Source: Marivita sp030148515 (GTDB taxonomy: Bacteria > Pseudomonadota > Alphaproteobacteria > Rhodobacterales > Rhodobacteraceae). From it: 64,000 nt of DNA. The stretch spans positions 2,418,001-2,482,000 of the forward strand of contig NZ_CP180351.1 of NCBI RefSeq assembly GCF_048006345.1, read 5' to 3'. The notes under the pieces were generated by a model that saw only the letters and a program-made list of their open reading frames with translations, had not been told where the DNA came from and ran no database searches. The first letter of the stretch is position 1. Every line of letters starts with the position of its first letter. Positions 1 through 7,896 of this stretch are shown here, piece after piece. Both the position numbers and the translations under genes were made by a program.

Positions 1-29
1 TGAACCGGCTCGGGTGTTTTGCGTGCCAT
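1..29 (-). CDS. Start of a gene cut by the window edge (N-terminus only)
   Basis: An ATG on the minus strand (27-29) opens a frame reading MARKTPEPV before the window ends. It begins one base after the TGA of the thioesterase gene, so the two are probably co-transcribed. In related bacteria a second hotdog thioesterase often follows the first, but nine residues cannot show that. Product unknown. Confidence 0.45.
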
Positions 30-30
30 G

Positions 31-453
31 TCAGCGGCCCTCCACGGTGAAGGCGCCAGTGGCGGTGGCCACGGGGCGGTCGGTGTCTTCGTCGCACGCC
101 GTCGCGCGGACAAAGGCGACAGAGCGGGTGATGTGATAGACCTCGGCCCGTGCGGTAATCGCCTGTCCGGGGGTAGCGGCGCGCATGTAGTCGATGCGCA
201 GGTCGATGGTGGCAGTGCCCGCAGGCGCGTCCGGGTGGCTCATCACGGCCGCACCGCCGCAGGTGTCCATCAGGGCCGACACCGCGCCGCCATGAATGAC
301 CCCGGTCTTGGGATCACCAATGAAGCGTTCGTCATAGGGCATCGTGATCTCGGCCATGCCATCGCCCAGCGCGGTGACTTCCATGCCAAGCGCTTTCGAA
401 TGAGGAATGGTCTGGATGAACTGCCTTGCGATTTTCGCTTTGTCGACGGTCAT
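31..453 (-). CDS. PaaI-family hotdog thioesterase
   Basis: A 140-residue single hotdog domain, the usual size for PaaI-type acyl-CoA thioesterases, which hydrolyse acyl- or aryl-CoA to the free acid and CoA in the cytoplasm. The family signature GVIHGGAVSALMDTCGG lies near residues 52-68 and carries the conserved HGG and the Asp of the active-site helix. The ATG at 453 has an AAGGAC ribosome site. It is divergent from the MerR gene at 575 and abuts a further gene at the window edge. The substrate cannot be read from sequence; the fatty-acid genes next door suggest an acyl-CoA. Confidence 0.85.
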   Translation of the reverse strand: MTVDKAKIARQFIQTIPHSKALGMEVTALGDGMAEITMPYDERFIGDPKTGVIHGGAVSALMDTCGGAAVMSHPDAPAGTATIDLRIDYMRAATPGQAITARAEVYHITRSVAFVRATACDEDTDRPVATATGAFTVEGR

Positions 454-574
454 GGTCTGTCCTTCACTTGTGCGCCCGGTTTACGCCGCTTCGCCACCAG
501 AGGCCAGCCGTGTGATGACGCTGTTGCTCTGGCGGCTGCACGCTTTTATGGTCGCTCAGGGAGAGGGTTTCGGC

Positions 575-946
575 ATGAACGATCAGCGTCTGAGTTTCAA
601 AGAGATGTGCGCCAGGTTTGATGTGACGCCACGCACGCTCAGGTATTACGAATATATCGAACTGCTGCAGCCTGAACGCGAGGGGCGGTCGCGGTGGTAT
701 GGTCCGAAAGAGGTTGCCCGGATGACGCTCATCCTGCGTGGGCGCAAATTCGGGTTTCAGCTTGAAGACATCCGGCAATGGCTGCTGATCTATGAAAAGG
801 ACGGCACCGAAGCGCAGATGCGCGCATGGATCGCCTTGGCCGACCGGCAACTTGGCGAACTCGCCGAACAGCGCAAACAGCTTGATCAGGCCATCGACGA
901 GTTGCAGAAATTGCGCGACGACACAGCCGCCAGCCTGAACAGCTGA
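575..946 (+). CDS. MerR-family transcriptional regulator (first of a tandem pair)
   Basis: A 123-residue MerR-type regulator. The N-terminal winged helix-turn-helix has the typical DVTPRTLRYYE recognition segment (about residues 14-24) and KFGFQLEDIRQ in the second helical region; a C-terminal coiled coil (about 75-120) would dimerise. No metal-binding cysteine cluster is seen, so an acyl-CoA or other organic effector is more likely than a metal. The ATG at 575 follows GAGAGGG; longer starts lack a ribosome site and would overlap the divergent promoter. It is clearly paralogous to the regulator at 1227, sharing the TPRTLR and LILRG segments and the AIDEL coiled-coil motif. Confidence 0.88.
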   Translation: MNDQRLSFKEMCARFDVTPRTLRYYEYIELLQPEREGRSRWYGPKEVARMTLILRGRKFGFQLEDIRQWLLIYEKDGTEAQMRAWIALADRQLGELAEQRKQLDQAIDELQKLRDDTAASLNS

Positions 947-1080
947 CCGACAGCCACCCAAACGACTCAGTTGCGCTTGGGCCTTTTGCACACGGGCCCT
1001 GGCCCGGAACGGCTGACTTTGGGTCAGGAATTCCTGACCTGCCCGCACATGCCATCCAAAGCGCTTTGAAATAATATTTC

Positions 1081-1155
1081 CGTCACATGAGGGTGACGTT
1101 GCCTGATCTTACGTCAACGAAAAAGTGACGTGGCGTCTGAGTTACGTCAACGTAA
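1081..1155. promoter_or_regulatory. LiuR-like MerR operator cluster
   Basis: The gap before the second MerR gene holds TTACGTCAACGTAA (1142-1155), a near-identical TTACGTCAACGAAA (1109-1122), and an inverted repeat CGTCAC-N6-GTGACG (1081-1098). The first two start 33 bases apart. They resemble the TTTACGTAAACGTAA-type sites recognised by LiuR-like MerR regulators of acyl-CoA catabolism. The likely role is autoregulation and control of the downstream dehydrogenase/fad genes. Seen: the repeats. Inferred: which of the two MerR proteins binds. Confidence 0.6.
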
Positions 1156-1226
1156 ATTCCCATTGTAAGAAGGCGCCAGCCCTCGCATTTCGCTGCCATG
1201 ACCGGCACCGAAAAGGATGATGAGAC

Positions 1227-1631
1227 ATGACCGACGACCGTATCATGACGATCAGAGAAATGTGTGACGCCTACGACGTCACGCCGCGCACTCTGCGTTT
1301 CTACGAAGCCAAGGAACTGCTGTTCCCGATCCGCGAAGGGCAGAAACGACTGTTCACCAAGCGCGACCGCGCACGGCTCAAGCTGATCCTGCGCGGCAAG
1401 CGCTTTGGTTTCAGCCTCGAAGAAATCCGTCAGCTCCTGGACCTCTATCACATGGGCGACCAGCAGCAGACACAATTGGCCCGCACTTACGAAATCGCAC
1501 AACAGCGCCTGTCTGACATGGAAGCGCAACGTGACGAGCTTAATCAGGCCATCGACGAACTCAAGGAACAGATGCGTTGGGGCGAGAAGATGCTTGCCTC
1601 GATGGATCAAAGCAAACGCGCGGCCGAGTAA
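1227..1631 (+). CDS. MerR-family regulator of acyl-CoA catabolism (LiuR-like)
   Basis: A 134-residue MerR-type protein: winged helix with DVTPRTLRFYEAKELL (about 16-31), LILRGKRFGFSLEEIRQLL, then a long coiled coil (about 80-125) for dimerisation. It lies 28 bp upstream of an acyl-CoA dehydrogenase on the same strand and behind a cluster of TTACGTCAACG repeats. This layout matches LiuR/PsrA-type local regulators of branched-chain or fatty acyl-CoA degradation genes in proteobacteria. The effector is unknown; by family it would be an acyl-CoA intermediate. The tandem paralogue at 575 suggests a duplication followed by possible division of labour. Confidence 0.88.
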   Translation: MTDDRIMTIREMCDAYDVTPRTLRFYEAKELLFPIREGQKRLFTKRDRARLKLILRGKRFGFSLEEIRQLLDLYHMGDQQQTQLARTYEIAQQRLSDMEAQRDELNQAIDELKEQMRWGEKMLASMDQSKRAAE

Positions 1632-1659
1632 GCCGCACCGCTTTTTAGGGAGACCCGCA

Positions 1660-3441
1660 ATGCCAAGCTATACCGCACCTCTGAAAGACATGCAGTTCAT
1701 CCTGCACGACGTTCTGAACGCCTCGGAACAGGACATTCCCGGTTACGCGGAACTCGACCGCGATTTCACCGGCGCGGTGATCGAGGAAGCGGGCAAACTG
1801 GCATCTGACGTGCTCATGCCGCTGAATGCGGTCGGCGACACCGAAGGCTGTGTGCTGGAAAATGGCGTCGTGCGCACACCGAAGGGCTTCAAGGAAGCCT
1901 TTGACATGATGCGCGATGGCGGCTGGACCGCGCTGGACTGCGATCCGGAATATGGCGGTCAGGGTCTTCCCTACCTGATGCACACGGCGGCACAGGAACC
2001 TTTCGTGTCGTCGAACATGGCCTTCAACATGTATCAGGGTCTGACGCACGGAGCGTATTCGGCGATCTACTTCCACGGTTCGGACGAACAGAAGCAGACC
2101 TATCTGCCCAAGATGACGACCTGCGAATGGACAGGCACCATGAACCTGACCGAACCGCATTGCGGCACCGATCTGGGCCTGATGCGCACCAAGGCGGTTC
2201 CGCAGGACGATGGCAGCTACAAGATCACCGGTCAGAAGATCTTCATCTCGGCCGGCGATCACGACATGGCCGAGAACATCATTCACCTTGTTCTGGCGAA
2301 AATCCCCGGCGGCCCCGAGGGCATCAAGGGCGTATCGCTCTTCATTGTGCCCAAGTTCATCGTGAACGAAGACGGCAGCCTGGGCGAGCGCAATGGCGTG
2401 TCCGTGGGCAAGATCGAAGAGAAGATGGGCATCCACGGCAACGCCACCTGCGTCATGAACTATGACGAGGCGACCGGTTACCTGATCGGTGAGATGCACA
2501 AGGGCATGCGCGCCATGTTCACCATGATGAACGAAGCGCGTCTGGGTGTGGGCCTTCAGGGCTATGCGCAGGCCGAAGTCGCCTATCAGAACGCGGTGGC
2601 TTACGCCAATGACCGGCTTCAGGGCCGGGACGTGACTGGGGCCAAAGCGCCCGAGAAATCGGCCGACCCGATCATCGTGCACCCCGACATTCGCCGCAAC
2701 CTGATGGATCAGAAGTCCTTCACCGAAGGCGCCCGCGCCTTCACCTATTGGGGTGCCTATCTGATCGACCGGGCACACAAGAATTCCGACAAGGACGCCG
2801 ACGGCCTGATTTCCCTGCTGACGCCGATCATCAAGGGGTTCCAGACCGACAAGGGCTTCGAGATGGCGGTGAACGCACAGCAGGTCTATGGCGGTCACGG
2901 GTATATCGAAGAATGGGGCATGTCCCAGTTTGCCCGCGACGCCCGGATCGCCATGATCTACGAAGGCGCCAATGGCATTCAGGCGCTTGACCTTGTGGGC
3001 CGCAAGCTCGCGCAGGACGGCGGCAAGCACGTGATGGCGTTCTTCGAGATGATCAAGACGTTTGCAGCGGAAAACAAAGGTCAGGACGAAGCCTTCGACC
3101 GCGACTTTCTCGACCCGCTGAAATCGGCGTCCAAGGATTTGCAGGCGGCGGCGATGTATTTCATGCAGAACGGCATGAAGAACCCGAACAACGCTTTGGC
3201 CGGGTCCTATGACTTCATGCACATGTTCGGACATGTCTGCCTTGGCTATATGTGGGCGCGGATGGGGCTTGCAGCCTCCAAGGCTTTGAAAGACGGTGCG
3301 TCCGACGTGGCGTTCTACGAGACAAAGCTGGCCACCGGGCGCTACTACATGGCACGCCAGCTGCCCGCGACCAAGATGCACCTCGCGCGCATCGAGACCG
3401 GGGCCGAGCCGGTGATGGCGCTGGAGGCGGCGAATTTCTGA
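1660..3441 (+). CDS. Acyl-CoA dehydrogenase, large C-terminally extended type (DmdC candidate)
   Basis: A 593-residue FAD-dependent acyl-CoA dehydrogenase of the large subclass with extra N- and C-terminal domains. It has the short N-terminal helix segment (YTAPLKDMQFILHDVL), the middle domain (MNLTEPHCGTDLGLMRTKA, about 161-179) and YEGANGIQALDL, which places the candidate catalytic Glu at residue 435. I recall that methylmercaptopropionyl-CoA dehydrogenase (DmdC) of marine roseobacters belongs to this subclass and uses a Glu at that position. A general long-chain FadE role is equally possible from sequence. The ATG at 1660 follows AGGGAG; a longer open frame overlaps the MerR gene and is not the real start. 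Confidence 0.9.
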   Translation: MPSYTAPLKDMQFILHDVLNASEQDIPGYAELDRDFTGAVIEEAGKLASDVLMPLNAVGDTEGCVLENGVVRTPKGFKEAFDMMRDGGWTALDCDPEYGGQGLPYLMHTAAQEPFVSSNMAFNMYQGLTHGAYSAIYFHGSDEQKQTYLPKMTTCEWTGTMNLTEPHCGTDLGLMRTKAVPQDDGSYKITGQKIFISAGDHDMAENIIHLVLAKIPGGPEGIKGVSLFIVPKFIVNEDGSLGERNGVSVGKIEEKMGIHGNATCVMNYDEATGYLIGEMHKGMRAMFTMMNEARLGVGLQGYAQAEVAYQNAVAYANDRLQGRDVTGAKAPEKSADPIIVHPDIRRNLMDQKSFTEGARAFTYWGAYLIDRAHKNSDKDADGLISLLTPIIKGFQTDKGFEMAVNAQQVYGGHGYIEEWGMSQFARDARIAMIYEGANGIQALDLVGRKLAQDGGKHVMAFFEMIKTFAAENKGQDEAFDRDFLDPLKSASKDLQAAAMYFMQNGMKNPNNALAGSYDFMHMFGHVCLGYMWARMGLAASKALKDGASDVAFYETKLATGRYYMARQLPATKMHLARIETGAEPVMALEAANF

Positions 3442-3445
3442 GGTG

Positions 3446-3475
3446 GCGGTGCGTGCTCGCACGCACCCTACCGCG
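3446..3475 (+). repeat. REP-like palindrome, family A, copy 1
   Basis: GGTGCGTG-CTCG-CACGCACC followed by the tail CTACCGCG, immediately after the stop of the first dehydrogenase. Four further copies with the same stem occur in the window (29891, 29933, 30046, 41205). The hairpin lies between two co-directional genes and could affect mRNA processing. Confidence 0.85.
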
Positions 3476-3511
3476 AAAGAACAGCTTGCACGCAAAAGGG
3501 AGGGGAGCCGG

Positions 3512-4651
3512 ATGCGATCGACCTGGATGACCGACGAGCACGAGATGCTTGCCGAGATGACGGCCAAGTTCATCGAGACCGAATGGCAGCCGCTCTATGA
3601 CAAATGGCGCAAGCAGGGCCAGATGGATCGCGAGACTTGGATGCAGGCCGGCGAACTGGGTCTGCTCTGCCCTTCCGTGCCCGAAGAATACGGCGGTGCT
3701 GGTGGCGATTTCGGCCATGAGGCGGTGATCCTGATGGAAGCCGGTCGTGCCAATCTGGCAAGCTGGGGCCACGGCATCCATTCCGGCATCGTCGCGCATT
3801 ACATCCTCGCCTATGGCACTGAAGAGCAAAAGAAACGCTGGCTGCCCAAGATGGTCACCGGCGAGCTGGTCGGTGCTTTGGCGATGACCGAACCTTCGGG
3901 CGGATCGGACGTACAGGGCATCAAGACCCGCGCGGTCAAGGACGGCAACGCATACCGTTTGTCGGGGCAAAAGACGTTCATCACCAACGGTCAGCACGCG
4001 AACCTGATCATCGTGGCGGCCAAGACCGACCCGACCCAAGGATCAAAAGGAACGTCTTTGGTCGTCGTGGAAACCGATAGCGCCGAGGGTTTTCAGCGCG
4101 GGCGCAATCTGGAAAAGATCGGCTGCCACGCGGCGGACACGTCAGAGCTTTTCTTCGACAATGTCGAGATCGCACCGGAAAACCTGCTGGGTGGCGAGGA
4201 AGGCCAGGGCTTCTACCAGATGATGAAACAACTGCCGCAGGAACGGCTCATCATCGGTTGCGGGGCCGTTGGTGCGATGGAAGGCGCGATTGCGCGCACC
4301 ATCGCCTATTGCAAGGAACGCGAAGCCTTTGGCGCGCCGCTCACGCAGTTCCAGAACACCCGTTTCAAGCTGGCGGAATGCCAGACCAAGACCACCGTCG
4401 CGCGGGCGTTTCTGGATAATTGCATGGAAGAGCATCTGCGCGGCGCGTTAACCGTCGAGAAGGCCGCGATGGCGAAATACTGGCTGTCGGACACCCAAGG
4501 CGAAGTGCTCGACGAATGTGTGCAGCTGCATGGCGGCTATGGCTACATGCAGGAATATGCCGTGGCAGAGATGTGGGCCGACGCCCGCGTGCAGCGCATC
4601 TACGGCGGCACCAACGAGATCATGAAAGAGCTGATTGCGAGGGCGCTTTGA
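3512..4651 (+). CDS. Acyl-CoA dehydrogenase (IVD/LCAD-type active-site layout)
   Basis: A 379-residue acyl-CoA dehydrogenase of normal length. The signature MTEPSGGSDVQGIKTRAVK is in the middle domain, and the C-terminal helical domain has LHGGYGYMQEYAVAEMWADAR and IYGGTNEIMKELIARAL. In most of the family a catalytic Glu sits where this protein has the second Gly of YGGT; the alternative Glu of isovaleryl- and long-chain-CoA dehydrogenases is present in LPQERLIIGCGAVG. That argues for a branched or long-chain substrate. The ATG at 3512 follows GGGAGGGG; a second ATG at 3527 is possible. It follows the larger dehydrogenase, separated only by a REP-like palindrome. Confidence 0.92.
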   Translation: MRSTWMTDEHEMLAEMTAKFIETEWQPLYDKWRKQGQMDRETWMQAGELGLLCPSVPEEYGGAGGDFGHEAVILMEAGRANLASWGHGIHSGIVAHYILAYGTEEQKKRWLPKMVTGELVGALAMTEPSGGSDVQGIKTRAVKDGNAYRLSGQKTFITNGQHANLIIVAAKTDPTQGSKGTSLVVVETDSAEGFQRGRNLEKIGCHAADTSELFFDNVEIAPENLLGGEEGQGFYQMMKQLPQERLIIGCGAVGAMEGAIARTIAYCKEREAFGAPLTQFQNTRFKLAECQTKTTVARAFLDNCMEEHLRGALTVEKAAMAKYWLSDTQGEVLDECVQLHGGYGYMQEYAVAEMWADARVQRIYGGTNEIMKELIARAL

Positions 4652-4687
4652 TGCGGCCAGCCTTTGCGCAAACGGAGAGTTCGGGAT

Positions 4688-4916
4688 GCCTCCGGCGGGA
4701 GTTTATCTGGCAAGATGAAGGAGCGCGGCAAGCTCCACCCCGCCGGTCGGCCTCTTTACCACGCGGTGTCAGGCACAGTCGGCGGGGCTTTACCTTGCAC
4801 ATGGCTCAACTCTCCAGTCTGCCATGCCTGCCCAGTATGGGGCGGTTAACCTTAACGGGCCGTAAAGAAGAGCGCGTCCCCTGCTTCATCTTGCCAAATA
4901 AACTCCCGCCGGAGGC
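4688..4916. repeat. Intergenic element with 33-bp inverted arms
   Basis: The gene-free stretch 4652-4960 is filled by two 33-base arms (4688-4720 and 4884-4916) that are inverted copies with one mismatch, each reading GCCTCCGGCGGGAG then a TTTAT core and GGCAAGATGAAG. They enclose 163 bases with no convincing gene but with short hairpins and GGTTAACCTTAACGG (4847-4861). Similar GC-box/TATTT arms recur at 36.6 kb. It could fold into a long stem on RNA or act as a bidirectional terminator, or it may be a miniature repeat element. Confidence 0.75.
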
Positions 4917-4960
4917 TCCCGGCCTCTCCGCACACCCCTGACAATCGAGGATCAGACCAG

Positions 4961-5599
4961 ATGACCATTCAACTCTATTGCTTTGGCGAAAGCGGGCATT
5001 CCTACAAGGCGGCGCTGGCGCTTGAACTGGCGGGACTGGACTGGCAGCCGGTGAAAGTTGATTTCTTCAATGGCGAGACCCGCACGCCAGAGTACCGCGC
5101 CAACGTAAACGAGATGGGCGAAGCGCCTGTGCTGGTGGACGGCGATGTGAAACTGACGCAGTCAGGTGTCATCCAGACCTACCTGTCGGACAAATATGGC
5201 ACCTTCGGCGGCACCGACGCGATGGAGAAGCTGGAAATCCTGCGTTGGATCATCTGGGACAACCAGAAATTCAGCGGCACCTCCGGGCCTTTGCGGTTCC
5301 TGATGAATTTCCTGCCCGAAGACAAACGCCCCGCCGAGGTGATCACCTTCATGCAAGGGCGGATGAAAGCCGCCTACGCGGTGCTTGATGCGCATCTGGA
5401 GGGCCGCGACTGGATTGTGGGCGACGCTGTCACCAATGCGGACCTCACCTGTTGTGGCTACCTGTTTTACCCCGAACCGTTCGGTTTTGACCGGGCGGAT
5501 TGGCCGAATATCGACCGCTGGCTGTCCAATATCCAGGGACTGCCAGGCTGGAAACATCCTTACGATTTGATGCCCGGATCCCCTGCGGATCGGGCCTGA
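4961..5599 (+). CDS. Glutathione S-transferase family protein
   Basis: A 212-residue protein with an N-terminal thioredoxin-fold half (MTIQLYCFGESGHSYKAALA, about 1-20, then MGEAPVLVDGDVKLTQSGVI, with the cis-Pro in EAPVL and the Glu/Ser-type glutathione-binding QSG) and an all-helical C-terminal half. It catalyses or binds glutathione conjugates in the cytoplasm. It sits between the acyl-CoA dehydrogenases and fadA on the same strand, 14 bp before fadA, so it is probably co-expressed with beta-oxidation and may detoxify reactive enoyl or oxidised intermediates (inference). Confidence 0.88.
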   Translation: MTIQLYCFGESGHSYKAALALELAGLDWQPVKVDFFNGETRTPEYRANVNEMGEAPVLVDGDVKLTQSGVIQTYLSDKYGTFGGTDAMEKLEILRWIIWDNQKFSGTSGPLRFLMNFLPEDKRPAEVITFMQGRMKAAYAVLDAHLEGRDWIVGDAVTNADLTCCGYLFYPEPFGFDRADWPNIDRWLSNIQGLPGWKHPYDLMPGSPADRA

Positions 5600-5612
5600 G
5601 ACGGAGAGCAGA

Positions 5613-6824
5613 ATGACTGAAGCATATATCTATGACGCCGTGCGCACACCGCGCGGCAAGGGCCGGAAAGACGGCAGCCTGCACGAGGTGACCTCGGTGC
5701 GCCTGAGCGCGCAGGTGTTGGATGCGGTGAAGGATCGCAACGGGCTTGAGGGTCATGCGGTCGAAGACGTGATCTGGGGCAATGTCACCCAGGTCGGCGA
5801 ACAGGGTGGCTGCCTTGCGCGCACAGCCGTGCTGGCGTCGGGTCTGGATCAGTCGATCCCCGGTCTCGCCATCAACCGGTTCTGTGCGTCGGGCATGGAA
5901 GCGGTGAACCTTGCCGCCAACCAGGTCAAGGGCGGTGCAGGCGACGCCTATATCGCAGGCGGTGTCGAGATGATGGGCCGTGTTGCCATGGGCAGCGATG
6001 GTGCGGCGATTGCCGTGGACCCGTCGGTAGCAATGGAGACCTATTTCGTGCCGCAGGGCATTTCGGCCGACATCATCGCAACCGAATACGGGTTCAGCCG
6101 CGATGATGCCGATATGCTGGCCATGGAAAGCCAGCGCCGGGCGAAAGCCGCCTGGGATGAAAACCGCTTCGCCAAGTCGATCATTACCGTGCGCGATCAG
6201 AACGGTTTGAGCATTCTGGATCACGACGAGTACATGCGTCCTGGCACTGACATGCAGAGCCTTGGGGGTTTGAATCCTGCCTTCCAGCAAATGGGCGAAG
6301 TGATGCCGGGTTTCGATGCGATTGCGCTGATGAAGTACCCGCATCTGGAGCGGATCAACCACATCCACCACGCAGGTAACTCGTCCGGCATCGTCGATGG
6401 CGCGGCAGGCGTGCTGATCGGCAACAAGGAATTCGGCGAGAAATGGGGTCTCAAAGCCCGCGCCCGGATCAAGGCGACTGCCAAGATCGGCACCGATCCG
6501 ACCATCATGCTCACAGGCCCGGTTCCGGTGACGGAAAAGATCCTCGCCGACAGTGGCATGTCCATCAGCGATATCGACCTCTTTGAGGTGAACGAGGCGT
6601 TTGCCTCGGTGGTGCTGCGGTTCATGCAGGCCTTCGATGTGGACGACAGTGTGGTCAACGTGAACGGCGGCTCCATCGCGATGGGCCACCCGCTGGGCGC
6701 GACCGGCGCGATCATCATTGGCACGCTGCTGGACGAGTTGGAGCGCACCGGCAAAGGCACGGGCCTTGCCACGCTCTGCATCGCGTCCGGCATGGGGGCC
6801 GCCACGATCATCGAGCGGGTCTGA
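5613..6824 (+). CDS. fadA: Acetyl-CoA C-acyltransferase (3-ketoacyl-CoA thiolase)
   Basis: A 403-residue thiolase that cleaves 3-ketoacyl-CoA with CoA to acetyl-CoA and a shortened acyl-CoA, the last step of each beta-oxidation round. The nucleophilic Cys is in NRFCASGMEAVN (about residues 87-98), the catalytic His in GHPLGATGA and the second Cys in LCIASGMGAA near the C-terminus. Its partner FadB is encoded two genes downstream, the inverse of the usual fadBA order and interrupted by two NTF2-like genes. The start follows a GGAGAG site. Confidence 0.95.
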   Translation: MTEAYIYDAVRTPRGKGRKDGSLHEVTSVRLSAQVLDAVKDRNGLEGHAVEDVIWGNVTQVGEQGGCLARTAVLASGLDQSIPGLAINRFCASGMEAVNLAANQVKGGAGDAYIAGGVEMMGRVAMGSDGAAIAVDPSVAMETYFVPQGISADIIATEYGFSRDDADMLAMESQRRAKAAWDENRFAKSIITVRDQNGLSILDHDEYMRPGTDMQSLGGLNPAFQQMGEVMPGFDAIALMKYPHLERINHIHHAGNSSGIVDGAAGVLIGNKEFGEKWGLKARARIKATAKIGTDPTIMLTGPVPVTEKILADSGMSISDIDLFEVNEAFASVVLRFMQAFDVDDSVVNVNGGSIAMGHPLGATGAIIIGTLLDELERTGKGTGLATLCIASGMGAATIIERV

Positions 6825-6827
6825 GCC

Positions 6828-7328
6828 ATGTCGCATGGAGCGCATGAAACGGCCTACGAGATCGGCTACGCGCTTCTGAACAAGACGAAGCGTGCCTATT
6901 TCGAGGACGATTTCACGCTCTTCGCAAGTGCGTTCCTGCTGCCGCACGAACATGTGACGCTGCAGGGTTGGGCGGTTCTGGAAACCGAAGAGGATCTGCG
7001 GATGCTGTTTGAACGGATGAAGGCCGAGTTCCAACGGCTCGAGGTGGACGACATCGTGCGTCCACTCGTGTCTGCCGAATTCGTGACACCGTTCAATATT
7101 CTGGCAACGGCGGAGTCGCATATCTACTCGCGGGGGAAACGGGTGGCTGAACCCTATGCGGTGCAATCGACCCTAATGAGATGCGGCAACGAATGGCGCA
7201 TCGCCACGGCCAATTACTGTGTCCCGCTTTCGACACGTGGATTGCCAGCGGCGTTGATGCCACCAGCATTTCCGTCCGAGACCCGTTTGCCATCGCAGGG
7301 AGGCGACGATGCCAGTCATCGCTCTTGA
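6828..7328 (+). CDS. NTF2/SnoaL-like small protein, first of two between fadA and fadB
   Basis: A 166-residue protein starting three bases after the fadA stop, so translation is probably coupled. The sequence (acidic FEDDFTLFASAFLLP, then LRMLFERMKAEF, and C-terminal TLMRCGNEWRIATANYCVPL) has the strand pattern of the NTF2-like cone fold used by SnoaL-type proteins. The tail beyond about residue 140 is low-complexity and probably disordered. No catalytic residues can be assigned. Its position suggests a role linked to the fatty-acid oxidation enzymes. Confidence 0.75.
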   Translation: MSHGAHETAYEIGYALLNKTKRAYFEDDFTLFASAFLLPHEHVTLQGWAVLETEEDLRMLFERMKAEFQRLEVDDIVRPLVSAEFVTPFNILATAESHIYSRGKRVAEPYAVQSTLMRCGNEWRIATANYCVPLSTRGLPAALMPPAFPSETRLPSQGGDDASHRS

Positions 7329-7379
7329 TCCGCTGCCGCGGTGCGTTTCCTGCGAAACTTGGCCTAGGGAGTTCATGTG

Positions 7380-7859
7380 ATGTCCCTGTCCCCCGCAGTC
7401 CGCATCTACCAGGACAACCTTGATGCCGTCTCGAAGGCGTTGATGGAGGGCGATCTGCGCGAAATGATGCGCCACATCGCAATCCCCAACATGATGTCGA
7501 CGCATGATACCGAGATCGTCATGTCCTCGCCCGAGGAGCTGGACATGGTGATGTCGGATTTCCGCACACAGCTGACGGGGCGCGGGGTCGAGACTTACAC
7601 CCGAACCTGCCTTGAGGCTGATTTCGTCGCCGGGCGAGACGACATGATCGCGGGGCGTCACCGCACGGAAACCAAGGGCACCAACGGCGTCGCGGTCAGT
7701 CCGTACCTCAACCACATGGTATTGATGCGGATTGATGGCTCGTGGATGGGCATCTGGATCCAGGCCATCCTCGCCAACACCGAGCTGGAAATCCTCAGCC
7801 CCGATATTGCGGCGGCACAGGCTGAAGCCCGCCGCCTTCTTGATACAATTCGCCGCTGA
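7380..7859 (+). CDS. NTF2/SnoaL-like small protein, second of two between fadA and fadB
   Basis: A 159-residue protein with a likely NTF2-like fold: N-terminal helix VRIYQDNLDAVSKALMEGD, middle strands, and a C-terminal MVLMRIDGSWMGIWIQAI strand pair typical of the fold. A GTG at 7377 precedes the ATG chosen here. It lies 38 bp before fadB. It has the same probable fold as the preceding gene but little clear identity, so the two may form a heterodimer or be old duplicates (inference). Function unknown. Confidence 0.75.
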   Translation: MSLSPAVRIYQDNLDAVSKALMEGDLREMMRHIAIPNMMSTHDTEIVMSSPEELDMVMSDFRTQLTGRGVETYTRTCLEADFVAGRDDMIAGRHRTETKGTNGVAVSPYLNHMVLMRIDGSWMGIWIQAILANTELEILSPDIAAAQAEARRLLDTIRR

Positions 7860-7896
7860 TGCGGCGCAGAAAAAGACCCACGAAAGGGAAGACAAG

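Noticed and set aside
464..1055. Long minus-strand open frames over the first MerR gene
   Set aside because: They lie opposite a well-supported MerR gene with clear motifs; the translated products have no recognisable domain and no ribosome site.
1645..3573. A 642-codon minus-strand open frame opposite the first acyl-CoA dehydrogenase
   Set aside because: Antisense frames of this length are common in high-G+C genes. The product is His/Arg/Val-rich without domains, and the plus strand is certainly coding.
4847..4861. GGTTAACCTTAACGG as a CtrA-type site
   Set aside because: The two TTAA halves are 2 bases apart rather than the 7 required for TTAA-N7-TTAA.
4620..4941. Several open frames (60-173 codons) in the gap between dehydrogenase and GST
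   Set aside because: They run through the inverted-arm repeat on both strands, have no ribosome sites and read as low-complexity Arg/Ser/Pro sequence.
5445..7166. A 573-codon minus-strand frame opposite GST and fadA
   Set aside because: Same shadow effect; it covers the conserved thiolase motifs on the other strand and has shadow-type composition.
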